A stretch of 14,690 nt of DNA, taken from contig OMRF01000231.1 in NCBI GenBank assembly GCA_900313435.1, positions 1-14,690 on the forward strand, written 5' to 3'. This document shows positions 6,973 through 13,455 of this stretch, piece after piece (positions within the stretch are counted from its first letter, which is position 1; every line of letters starts with the position of its first letter). The translations under genes and the position numbers were made by a program. Under the pieces are notes generated by a model, which was given only the letters and a program-made list of their open reading frames with translations, was not told the origin of the DNA and made no database searches. This DNA is from an uncultured Lachnospiraceae bacterium (GTDB taxonomy: Bacteria > Bacillota > Clostridia > Lachnospirales > Lachnospiraceae).

Positions 6973-8583
6973 TCAGCCCCAGTCTTCATTCAGCCAGTTG
7001 CGGAGCAGGGCAGCCACTGCTTCGGGATTCTCGTCCACGAACTTCTCGATAAGCTTCCTGGCCTCGGACTTCTCCTGATAACCAATATCTTCAAGACTCT
7101 CATCAGGAGTTGCCTCAAGCAATGTTTCGACAGTAACCTCCTCTTCCTGGACTTCTTCCTTTGCACTCCTCAATGTCCTTATGACCACAAAGGCAAGAAG
7201 TAGAAGGATGGCTATAGCAAGGATTATCTCAAGCCAGTCGGTCAGACTCCTGCCTGCCTGCTTGTTTATGAAGTAAGGCTCGCTGTAGGCAACTATCGAG
7301 ATATTGGCAGTCGGTATACCGGTAGCTCTGGAAACAGCGGTATAGATCTCATCTCCAACCTCAACGACCTGACGAGCCTTGTTGTCCTCCTTGTACTGCT
7401 CCCAGGTAGTACCTTCAAGCTGGCCTGTTGCCTCAAGCACCTCCTGATAGCGGTTGTCTATGTTGTAAGCGACAACGGAGATAGAGGAGTTTGCAAGGTT
7501 GACCTTCCCTACCTCATTCTTTGTATGAGTGATCTGCTCATCCGGAAGACGCTTGATCTGATCCTTTGTAGAGGATGATGTAGAATAATTATTGTCCTGA
7601 AGCACATAAGTAGTGTCATCGTTCGCGTCGGTTCCTGGCGTACCGGCCACGCCGTTCGTCGCGTCAGTGGTCTCATGAAGCTCAGTATCTATATAGCCTT
7701 CCTCACGCCCCTCATCAACAGAATAATCATACGTCGTTCTCTCTGTATCATCGAAATCCATATCAAGAGCGACGGCTATCTTTGTGTTATCAAAGACCCC
7801 GAGACCGTCAACACCGGCTGCGGAAAGGATGTCCTTCACCTTTGCAGCCTCTACAGCCTCACGCTGCTGCTTCACGGTGGAATTCGCGCTGGCGATGCCG
7901 TAGGAGGAAGCCTCATCTCCGCCTGCATAGAGGGTATTACCCTCCGAATCCGCGATAACGATGTTCTCGGTCGTCTTGCTGCCAAGGGCTGTGGCCATTA
8001 CCTTTGCGATAGTGGAAGCCTGATTGTAAGAAATAGGGCTCTGGAGCGTAAGTATGGCCTCTCCGAAGGCAGGAGCGCTGCGGGCGGCAAGTGTTCCGTC
8101 ATCAGCGGGGATCTTGAAGGTAACCCTTGCACTCTTTACAGGCTCCATAGACTCTATGTCATGCTGCATATTCTGCTCAAGAAGATAGAGATATTTCTTC
8201 TGCTTGTCTGCCTCTGTCGTCGTAAACGAACCCGAAACGACATCATTGATGGAATAACCCGTGGCAGGAATGTCGTTTGCTCCGAGAAGAAGTCTTGCAG
8301 CCGAAAGATTCTCGCTTTTTACGGTAAAAACGAGGCCGTCGGGGGAAACCTGATAATCAATGGAACCGTCTCCGTCAAGAAGGTTCTTTACAGAGGAGGC
8401 TTCCTTCGTATCCTTCGCAGTATAAAGGGCAACGTAAGTAGGACGGCTCACCACATTTCCGAGGATAATGAGAGCCACGACGACTACCACGGCCGCGCTG
8501 ATGATCGCTGCCTTCTGGCGGACAGAGAACTTCTTCCACCAATCCCTTATTCTGTTCAGGATTTTCTGAATTCCTTCAGGCAT
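6973..8583 (-). CDS. fliF: FliF, flagellar MS-ring protein
   Basis: 536 residues, normal for Gram-positive FliF. Many copies form the MS ring in the cytoplasmic membrane, the first structure assembled. The topology is clear: a short cytoplasmic N-terminus, TM1 at about 24-44 (KAAIISAAVVVVVALIILG), a large extracytoplasmic ring-building region (YscJ/FliF domain about 46-225; FliF C domain about 250-430), TM2 at about 450-468 (WLEIILAIAILLLLAFVVI) and a cytoplasmic tail. The last part (about 503-536, KSEARKLIEKFVDENPEAV onward, ending NWLNEDWG) is the FliG-binding helix pair. The ATG (8581-8583) has GAAAGGG about 8-10 bases upstream. It lies 50 bases after the fliE stop and 37 before fliG, fitting direct co-expression of the two partners. 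Confidence 0.97.
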   Translation of the reverse strand: MPEGIQKILNRIRDWWKKFSVRQKAAIISAAVVVVVALIILGNVVSRPTYVALYTAKDTKEASSVKNLLDGDGSIDYQVSPDGLVFTVKSENLSAARLLLGANDIPATGYSINDVVSGSFTTTEADKQKKYLYLLEQNMQHDIESMEPVKSARVTFKIPADDGTLAARSAPAFGEAILTLQSPISYNQASTIAKVMATALGSKTTENIVIADSEGNTLYAGGDEASSYGIASANSTVKQQREAVEAAKVKDILSAAGVDGLGVFDNTKIAVALDMDFDDTERTTYDYSVDEGREEGYIDTELHETTDATNGVAGTPGTDANDDTTYVLQDNNYSTSSSTKDQIKRLPDEQITHTKNEVGKVNLANSSISVVAYNIDNRYQEVLEATGQLEGTTWEQYKEDNKARQVVEVGDEIYTAVSRATGIPTANISIVAYSEPYFINKQAGRSLTDWLEIILAIAILLLLAFVVIRTLRSAKEEVQEEEVTVETLLEATPDESLEDIGYQEKSEARKLIEKFVDENPEAVAALLRNWLNEDWG

Positions 8584-8633
8584 GACGCATTACCCTTTCT
8601 TTATCTCGTCAGATCCAAACAGTACAAAGCTTA

Positions 8634-8954
8634 TCAGACCTGCATGTTCATTATCTGGTTATAGCCCTGCAAGAACCTGTCCCTTACGGCAACTGTATAC
8701 TGCAAAGCTATGGATGCCTTCTGCTCCGCGATCATCAGATCATGAGTATTGTCCGCGTATCCGAGAGCAAATTTGATCTCTTCGTTCTGGGCGTTGACCT
8801 GAGCCGAATTCGTCTCGGTAATAAGATTCTTGGCCGCTTCCAGAACAGATGCAAAGCCATTGTCGTCGCTTTGACCGTAACGCGTCCTTACGACAGCGTC
8901 GGTGGCGACGGGTGTAGTCTTGTATAATGTACTTAAAGCCGAAAGGTTGTCCAT
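8634..8954 (-). CDS. fliE: FliE, flagellar hook-basal body (MS ring-rod junction) protein
   Basis: 106 residues, typical for the family. FliE joins the MS ring to the proximal rod and is the first exported substrate. The C-terminal half carries the conserved FliE pattern: NEEIKFALGYADNTHDLMIA, then EQKASIALQYTVAVRDR and an ending YNQIMNMQV. The N-terminal part (SxxGFASVLEAAKNLI) also matches. The ATG at 8952-8954 follows a strong GGAGG site with about 6 bases of spacing. It sits 39 bases after flgC and 50 before fliF, in the standard flgB-flgC-fliE-fliF order. Confidence 0.94.
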   Translation of the reverse strand: MDNLSALSTLYKTTPVATDAVVRTRYGQSDDNGFASVLEAAKNLITETNSAQVNAQNEEIKFALGYADNTHDLMIAEQKASIALQYTVAVRDRFLQGYNQIMNMQV

Positions 8955-8993
8955 TTATGACCTCCGATCAATACAAGGTTTTCAGGTTGTCCG

Positions 8994-9440
8994 TCATGAT
9001 GATCCTATCTGAATACCATAGCCTGCCATGGCCTTTAACGCGCCGAAGGCAGTGACGTTTGCCTGGTAAGCACGGCTTGAATCTATGAGGTTCGTCATCT
9101 CGGTGATGGAGTCTACGTTTGGATATCTCACATATCCGTTCTCATCCGCATCAGGATGACTCGGGTCATAGACCATGGTAAAATCTGTCTCCGTATCCTC
9201 ATATACCCTCGAGACCTTGACTCCGTTCCCATGGTATGCATTCATATAATCCTCAAGCGTCCTTGAAAACACCGGATTAAGCTGCTTCTCCTCAAAGAGT
9301 ACTATCTTCCTCCTGTAGGGTTCGCCCTCCTCGGTTCTTGTAGTGTTCACATTCGCAAGATTCTCTGCAATAGTGTCCATCCTGAAGCGCTGAGCCGTCA
9401 TTCCGGATGCCGCTATATCAAAGGATTGAAAAAGTCCCAT
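8994..9440 (-). CDS. flgC: FlgC, flagellar proximal rod protein
   Basis: 148 residues, normal length. FlgC is an exported subunit of the proximal rod. The N-terminus contains the rod/hook family signature (FDIAASGMTAQRFRMDTIAE, then NLANVNTTRT). The C-terminus (SSRAYQANVTAFGALKAMA, ending YGIQIGSS) is the second helical half that packs against it. The central part (about 55-110, with KVSRVYEDTETDF) is the FlgC-specific beta region. The ATG (9438-9440) has an excellent AAGGAGGT site about 7 bases upstream. It begins 22 bases after the flgB stop. Confidence 0.96.
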   Translation of the reverse strand: MGLFQSFDIAASGMTAQRFRMDTIAENLANVNTTRTEEGEPYRRKIVLFEEKQLNPVFSRTLEDYMNAYHGNGVKVSRVYEDTETDFTMVYDPSHPDADENGYVRYPNVDSITEMTNLIDSSRAYQANVTAFGALKAMAGYGIQIGSS

Positions 9441-9462
9441 TATCTTACCTCCTTATATCACG

Positions 9463-9858
9463 TCATGAAGACTTGGCCGCGGTACTAAACCTTGAGAACT
9501 GGCTCTTAAGAGCCGTTGAAAGCGACTGGTATCTCAGCTGCTCACTTGCAAGCTCAACGTTTTCAGTGTCGATGTCGACATTATTCTTGTCTATCCTGTA
9601 GGAAAAGTTCGCGTGATCCGTATATACCCTGCCGTCAAGTGAATCAAGATCGGCGTGGCGGACAGCCTGATCAAGACTCCTGTATTTCGGACTCGAAAGC
9701 TCGCTTTCCAGTATGCTCTTGAACTCGACATCCTTCCTCTTGTAAGTCGGGGTGTCAACATTCGCGATGTTGTTCGCGATCGCAGTCTGTCTTGTCCAGC
9801 TTGCGTCCAGGGTCTTGTCAAGTATGTTCACATAACTGAAGGCGTCTGAATTAAGCAT
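9463..9858 (-). CDS. flgB: FlgB, flagellar proximal rod protein
   Basis: 131 residues from the start I chose; family members are about 130-140. FlgB is a proximal rod subunit exported through the flagellar apparatus. The N-terminal half has the rod signature RQTAIANNIANVDTPTYKRK (about residues 22-41), and the C-terminus (about 95-125) has the VELASEQLRYQSLSTALKSQ helix. A longer reading from 9888 is open, but the ATG at 9856-9858 is preferred: AAAGGAGA lies about 7 bases before it, and MLNSDAFSYVNILDKTL is a normal FlgB beginning, whereas the extra 10 residues of the longer form are the translated ribosome-binding region. It is the first gene of the operon, downstream of a promoter at 9957-9984 and a structured leader. 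Confidence 0.95.
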   Translation of the reverse strand: MLNSDAFSYVNILDKTLDASWTRQTAIANNIANVDTPTYKRKDVEFKSILESELSSPKYRSLDQAVRHADLDSLDGRVYTDHANFSYRIDKNNVDIDTENVELASEQLRYQSLSTALKSQFSRFSTAAKSS

Positions 9859-9863
9859 ATGCT

Positions 9864-9954
9864 GTCTCCTTTCAAGCAATGAGACCATCCTCTGACTACA
9901 TCCGGTCTCCTGTCCTCAAAAACAAACCGCTGACGGACAAAAAATCCATCAGAG
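9864..9954 (-). promoter_or_regulatory. Structured flgB leader with mutually exclusive pairings (candidate RNA switch)
   Basis: Several inverted repeats fill the roughly 90-base leader (minus-strand reading). Hairpin A is CTGATGGA / TCCGTCAG at 9952-9930, 8 bp with one G-U and a T-rich loop, at the very 5' end. Stem B is GAGACC (9909-9904) with GGTCTC (9886-9881), a perfect 6 bp with a 17-base loop. Stem C is GTCTC (9885-9881) with GAGAC (9868-9864), the latter being part of the AAAGGAGA ribosome-binding site. Stems B and C share the same strand, so only one can form. CTCTGA at the 5' end (9954-9949) can also pair with TCAGAG (9895-9890) in the loop of B. It does not resemble any riboswitch class I can recognise by eye. 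Confidence 0.45.
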
Positions 9955-9956
9955 TC

Positions 9957-9984
9957 ATTATAATTTATCCTTGTAAAATGTAAA
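9957..9984 (-). promoter_or_regulatory. Sigma-A-type promoter of the flgB flagellar operon
   Basis: On the minus strand, TTTACA (9984-9979), a 16-base spacer and a perfect TATAAT (9962-9957). Transcription would start near 9950, about 90 bases before the flgB ATG. No sigma-28-type element was found here, which fits early-class expression by the vegetative sigma factor. Confidence 0.72.
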
Positions 9985-9999
9985 GCGAAAATTACAAGG
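9969..9999. repeat. Inverted repeat overlapping the flgB promoter (candidate operator)
   Basis: Perfect 8-bp inverted repeat CCTTGTAA (9969-9976) and TTACAAGG (9992-9999), separated by 15 bases. It brackets the -35 box, and its left arm falls in the -35/-10 spacer, so a bound dimer would block RNA polymerase. No binding protein is identified. Confidence 0.45.
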
Positions 10000-10043
10000 T
10001 ATGGTATTTTTCTCCTCCTTTACCCACAATAACTTGTAAAATG
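9970..10043. repeat. Direct repeat CTTGTAAAATG, two copies
   Basis: The 11-base sequence CTTGTAAAATG occurs at 9970-9980 (inside the flgB promoter) and again at 10033-10043, a start-to-start distance of 63 bp, or six helical turns. The left arm of the inverted repeat at 9969-9976 is part of the first copy. This suggests a multi-site operator for an unknown regulator. Confidence 0.45.
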
Positions 10044-10045
10044 CC

Positions 10046-10079
10046 GTGAAACATTGCCTTTTTCCGTGTTGTGAAACAT
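10046..10079. repeat. Direct repeat GTGAAACAT, two copies
   Basis: GTGAAACAT occurs at 10046-10054 and 10071-10079, 25 bp apart, between the codY terminator and the flgB promoter. Each copy resembles half of a ParB-binding parS palindrome, but neither is a full site. Its function is unknown. Confidence 0.35.
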
Positions 10080-10082
10080 CCG

Positions 10083-10119
10083 AAAAACAAAAAAGAGACC
10101 TATACAATGTATAAATCCC
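10083..10119 (-). terminator. Intrinsic terminator of codY
   Basis: On the minus strand an 11-bp stem (GGGATTTATAC with GTATAGGTCTC, including three G-U pairs) closes a 3-base loop at 10119-10095. It is followed directly by TTTTTTGTTTTT at 10094-10083. It lies about 52 bases after the codY stop and separates codY from the flagellar operon transcript. Confidence 0.75.
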
Positions 10120-10170
10120 TTTAAAAAAACCATCCCTGTATGAAGTTATAACTCTAGGAGCGCGTAAGAC

Positions 10171-10944
10171 CTACTCCTTCGAGATCTTCTCAAGCTCTGT
10201 TACGGCAGCGCTGTTCAAAACCCTGATATAAGTCCCTTTCATCCCCGAGGACCTGGTCTCTATGATTCCTGCACTCTCAAATTTCTTTAGGGCATTTACG
10301 ACTATGCTGCGTGCAATGCCGAGCTCGTCCGCGATCTTTGAAGCTACGAGTGTGCCTTCTTTTTTCTTCAGCAAAGAAAAAACATGGATGAGCGCGTCCT
10401 GCTCAGAGCCTGATAAGGTTCTGACCGCGGATTTCACCACCTGTTTCTTTCTGATCTCCTCGGACTTCTCTTCATTCACGGAACGCATCATCTCAAGCCC
10501 CACCACACTGGTCCCGTATTCCGAAAGGATGATGTCGTCAATATCATAGGCCTTCTGCCTCCGGTAGAGGAAGAGGGTTCCGAGTCTTTCCCCGGCTATG
10601 TCTATAGGGGTGATCACGGCCTTGATCCCGGAAACGGCATCCTCGGAAAAACCAAGAGTCGTAAGATCCACATTCTCCTTTGTAGACAATATGAGAAGGA
10701 GTCTTTCGTTCAGATCCTTGTCGATGAAGCTTCCTACATCATCCGTGATAAGCTCTGATATATGAGCCTGCCCGGCTTCACTGCTCTCTCCGAGAACCTT
10801 GCCCTTTTTGCTTATCACAAGTACGCTTGAATCCAGTATATCTGTAAAAACCCTGCAGATATCGTTGAACACAACCTTTGAAGAATTGTTGTTGTGAAGG
10901 AATCTGCTGATCTTTCTGGTCTTGTCAAGGAGCTGAACACCCAT
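10171..10944 (-). CDS. codY: CodY, GTP-sensing / branched-chain amino acid-responsive global transcription regulator
   Basis: 257 residues, almost exactly the family length. CodY is a cytoplasmic dimeric DNA-binding protein that, when loaded with isoleucine/valine (and GTP in many species), represses genes for amino-acid uptake, biosynthesis and other stationary-phase functions, in Bacillus including motility. The N-terminal GAF domain covers about 1-155. The C-terminal winged helix-turn-helix (about 180-245) contains the near-invariant stretch VASKIADELGIARSIVVNAL followed by SSGMKGTYIRVLN. The ATG at 10942-10944 has a modest AGGGG site about 10 bases upstream. It has its own promoter (10996-11024), two candidate CodY boxes and a terminator at 10083-10119, so it is transcribed separately from flgB. 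Location between topA and flgB is common in clostridia, from memory. Confidence 0.97.
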   Translation of the reverse strand: MGVQLLDKTRKISRFLHNNNSSKVVFNDICRVFTDILDSSVLVISKKGKVLGESSEAGQAHISELITDDVGSFIDKDLNERLLLILSTKENVDLTTLGFSEDAVSGIKAVITPIDIAGERLGTLFLYRRQKAYDIDDIILSEYGTSVVGLEMMRSVNEEKSEEIRKKQVVKSAVRTLSGSEQDALIHVFSLLKKKEGTLVASKIADELGIARSIVVNALKKFESAGIIETRSSGMKGTYIRVLNSAAVTELEKISKE

Positions 10945-10995
10945 TTATCTTATACCCCTAAGCTTTCTAACCTAGTCTTTTCTGACCGGGGCTTT

Positions 10996-11024
10996 ATTAT
11001 ATAGTTAATTTCAAAAAAATACAA
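10996..11024 (-). promoter_or_regulatory. Sigma-A-type promoter of codY
   Basis: On the minus strand, TTGTAT (11024-11019), exactly 17 bases, then a perfect TATAAT (11001-10996). The start point would be near 10989, giving a leader of about 45 bases. It lies in the 117-bp gap after topA. Confidence 0.75.
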
Positions 11025-11025
11025 G

Positions 11026-11040
11026 AATAATCTAAAAATT
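11026..11040 (-). promoter_or_regulatory. Candidate CodY box upstream of the codY promoter
   Basis: The minus strand reads AATTTTTAGATTATT, 12 of 15 matches to the known CodY motif AATTTTCWGAAAATT, ending one base before the -35 box. A second, weaker 11/15 match (ATTTTTTTGAAATTA) lies in the promoter spacer at about 11006-11020. This implies autoregulation. AT-rich DNA yields such matches by chance, so support is moderate. Confidence 0.45.
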
Positions 11041-11061
11041 AAAGCAAAAAACAGTATTTTT

Positions 11062-13158
11062 TCAGTCATCTTCAAGAGGCTCGCTATAACCGCAGGACTG
11101 GTCGGCGCAAACAGCCTTCTTGCCCTTCATTATCATAAAGCCGCCGCACCTTGGACATTTCTTTTTGACAGGACGGCTCCAGCTCACGAAATCACAGTCG
11201 GGATAATCCTCACAGCCGTAAAACCTCCTGCCCTTCTTTGTCTTCCTTTCGACAAGCTCCTTGCCGCACTTGGGACAGGGCACATCGATCTTCTGAAGAA
11301 GAGGCTTAGTGTTCCTGCATTCGGGGAAACCGGGGCAGGCTAAGAACTTTCCGTGTGGACCGAATTTTACCACCATGTTCCGTCCGCATTTGTCACATAT
11401 AATATCGGTGACCTCGTCTTCAATCTTAACCTTTGAAATCTCCTCATCCGCCCTCTTTACTTCCTTTTCGAAATCGGGATAGAAATTCCTGATTATGGAT
11501 TTCCACTCAACCTTTCCTTCCTCAACACCATCGAGGAGGCTTTCAAGATTCGCAGTAAAGCTCGTATCCACTATCTCCGGGAAGGAGTCCTTCATAAGGG
11601 CGTTCACCACCTCTCCAAGCTCAGTGATGAAGAGGGATCTTTTTTCCTTTGAGATATAATGCCTTTTCAGAAGTGTAGTAATGGTAGGGGAATAGGTGCT
11701 GGGCCGCCCTATCCCAAGTTCCTCCATCGCCCGGACCAGACTTGCCTCGGTAAAACGGGGAGGCGCTTCGGTGAAATGCTGCTTTTCTTCAAACTCCTTA
11801 AAGGAGATCTCGCTTTTCTCATCAACGAGAAAGAGGACTGCATTATTATTCAGCCCTTCATCAGCCTCCTTTTCCTCATCCGTCTGATTGTAGAGAACCT
11901 CCCAGCCCGGGAATTCCCTTCTGCTCCCGGAAGCCAGAAACTCCTTTTTGTTTGAAGAGAGCCTTACGGAAACTGTCTCGTATGAGGAAGGTTCCATCCG
12001 GCTTGCCAGAAATCTGTCAAAGATAAGCTTGTACAGTCTGTACTGGTCACGGGAGAGTTCGTCCTTTATCTCGGCGGGCAGGATGGAAAGATCTGCAGGC
12101 CTTATGGCCTCGTGCGCGTCCTGGATCTTCTTTGCACCGCCTTTTCCTTCAGCTTCAAAGCTTTCAGGTGCCGCATACTTTTCTCCGTATGCTTTCGTTA
12201 TAAACTCCTTAGCACTCTTCCTTGCTTCATCGGAGACCCTGACAGAATCCGTTCGAAGATAAGTGATGAGTCCGACGGTGCCATGATCCTTCAGATCCAC
12301 ACCCTCATAAAGCTGCTGTGCTATCAGCATTGTCTTTGAAACCGCAAAATTCAGCGCAGAAGATGCGCTCTGCTGAAGTGTGGATGTGGTGAAGGGGGCC
12401 GGAGCTTTCCTGGTCCTTTTCCCGGTCTTAACCGAGTCTATGGAAAAGGTACCCTTTTTGGCCTCTTTCATTATCTCTTCAGCCTCTTCCTTTGAAAGAA
12501 GACCATCCGGATCCTTCCCCTTTCCGGCGTAGGACGCTGTAAAGCCCTCCTTCTTACCCTTTACGGAAAAGAGCGCCGAAAGGGTATAATATTCCTTCGG
12601 AATGAAGTCATTTATCTCCTCTTCCCTGTCCGCTATCATCCGAAGAGCCGAGGACTGTACCCTTCCTGCAGAAAGCCCCCGTTTGACCTTCGCCCAAAGG
12701 AGCGGGCTGATCTGGTATCCGACTATTCTGTCAAGAACTCTTCTCGCCTGCTGGGCATCCACGAGATCGGAATCTATGTCCCGGGATGCTGCGAAAGAAT
12801 TCTTTACGGCATTTTTTGTGATCTCATTGAAGGTGATCCTTTTGTACTTTTTCCTGTCAAGGTCAAGTGCGGTTATCAGATGCCAGGATATCGCCTCCCC
12901 TTCACGGTCAGGGTCGGTCGCGAGATATACCGTATCTGCCTTTTTCGCTTCCCGTCGAAGTTCCTTCAAAAGGTCTCCCTTTCCCCTTATCGTGATATAA
13001 GCAGGTTCAAAGTCATGCTCAATATCAACTCCTATCCTGCTTTTCGGAAGATCCCTTACATGCCCCTGGGATGCCATTACCTCATAATTCTTTCCAAGGA
13101 ATTTCTTAATAGTCTTGACCTTCGTGGGTGACTCGACTATGACAAGATTCTTTGCCAA
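11062..13158 (-). CDS. topA: TopA, DNA topoisomerase I (type IA)
   Basis: 698 residues, a normal Firmicutes length. It relaxes negative supercoils by nicking and passing single strands through a 5'-phosphotyrosine intermediate. Domains: TOPRIM at about 1-115, with the general-acid Glu9 in VESPTK and the metal-binding DPDREGE (82-88); then the type IA toroid core with catalytic Tyr300 in GLITYLRTDS; then three C-terminal zinc ribbons with cysteines at 588/591/608/614, 628/631/649/655 and 668/671/684/689. The start is a TTG (13156-13158), supported by AAAGGAC 7 bases upstream and by MAKNLVIVESPTK being the standard TopA beginning. It has its own promoter (13217-13245). In many Firmicutes dprA lies directly upstream; here a divergent exported-protein gene does instead. 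Confidence 0.97.
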   Translation of the reverse strand: MAKNLVIVESPTKVKTIKKFLGKNYEVMASQGHVRDLPKSRIGVDIEHDFEPAYITIRGKGDLLKELRREAKKADTVYLATDPDREGEAISWHLITALDLDRKKYKRITFNEITKNAVKNSFAASRDIDSDLVDAQQARRVLDRIVGYQISPLLWAKVKRGLSAGRVQSSALRMIADREEEINDFIPKEYYTLSALFSVKGKKEGFTASYAGKGKDPDGLLSKEEAEEIMKEAKKGTFSIDSVKTGKRTRKAPAPFTTSTLQQSASSALNFAVSKTMLIAQQLYEGVDLKDHGTVGLITYLRTDSVRVSDEARKSAKEFITKAYGEKYAAPESFEAEGKGGAKKIQDAHEAIRPADLSILPAEIKDELSRDQYRLYKLIFDRFLASRMEPSSYETVSVRLSSNKKEFLASGSRREFPGWEVLYNQTDEEKEADEGLNNNAVLFLVDEKSEISFKEFEEKQHFTEAPPRFTEASLVRAMEELGIGRPSTYSPTITTLLKRHYISKEKRSLFITELGEVVNALMKDSFPEIVDTSFTANLESLLDGVEEGKVEWKSIIRNFYPDFEKEVKRADEEISKVKIEDEVTDIICDKCGRNMVVKFGPHGKFLACPGFPECRNTKPLLQKIDVPCPKCGKELVERKTKKGRRFYGCEDYPDCDFVSWSRPVKKKCPRCGGFMIMKGKKAVCADQSCGYSEPLEDD

Positions 13159-13216
13159 AGCGCTGTCCTTTCAATCATATCCATACATATTCATTCTTGG
13201 GGTAAAAATCCAAGCA

Positions 13217-13245
13217 ACTATACACCATTGCTTTGTCATTTTCAA
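13217..13245 (-). promoter_or_regulatory. Sigma-A-type promoter of topA
   Basis: On the minus strand, TTGAAA (13245-13240), 17 bases, TATAGT (13222-13217). The predicted start is near 13210, about 50 bases before the TTG start codon of topA. Confidence 0.65.
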
Positions 13246-13325
13246 GATTTTGGGGGAAGCCCTAAAAAAGAGTCTCCGGTACAAGAAAGCGCCGTCTCCC
13301 TGGTGAAAAAATGACAAATCCGTCC

Positions 13326-13343
13326 ACCTGTCAAAAGGCAGGT
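13326..13343. repeat. Inverted repeat in the topA / exported-protein divergent region
   Basis: ACCTGTC, AAAA, GGCAGGT: a 7-bp dyad with one G-T mismatch and a 4-base centre. It ends 13 bases upstream of the likely -35 region of the rightward promoter. No T-run follows on either strand, so an operator is more likely than a terminator. Confidence 0.35.
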
Positions 13344-13356
13344 ATGAATAATTAAG

Positions 13357-13383
13357 TTTACTGTTCTTTATTTATGGTATACT
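13357..13383 (+). promoter_or_regulatory. Extended -10 promoter of the exported repeat-protein gene
   Basis: TATACT at 13378-13383 is preceded by TGG, giving an extended -10 (TGnTATACT). A weak TTTACT -35 lies at 13357-13362 with a short 15-base spacer. The start would be near 13390, about 65 bases before the ATG at 13456. Confidence 0.45.
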
Positions 13384-13455
13384 ACTTTATGTTGATACAT
13401 ATGATGCATGATTCACTGAGCCTGATGATTAAGAACAATAATAAGAGAGGGAAAA

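Noticed and set aside
7675..8664. Plus-strand open frame of 329 codons opposite fliF
   Set aside because: Antisense shadow of FliF, whose membrane spans, length and FliG-binding tail are all clear. No start site or family support.
9859..9888. Longer flgB starting at 9888
   Set aside because: The extra 10 codons translate the ribosome-binding region itself. The ATG at 9858 has a well-placed AAAGGAGA.
9859..9960. c-di-GMP riboswitch in the flgB leader
   Set aside because: I looked for the GEMM hallmarks (the GGACGCAAAGCC-like core and tetraloop receptor) and did not find them. The leader is structured but not that class.
9984..9998. CodY box at the flgB promoter
   Set aside because: Only one half (AATTTTC on the minus strand) matches. 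The other half has most positions wrong, so fewer than 10 of 15 bases agree.
11046..11062. Terminator after topA
   Set aside because: AAAAAA-TACTG-TTTTTT on the minus strand could form only a weak all A-T stem and overlaps the topA stop codon. Not convincing as an intrinsic terminator.
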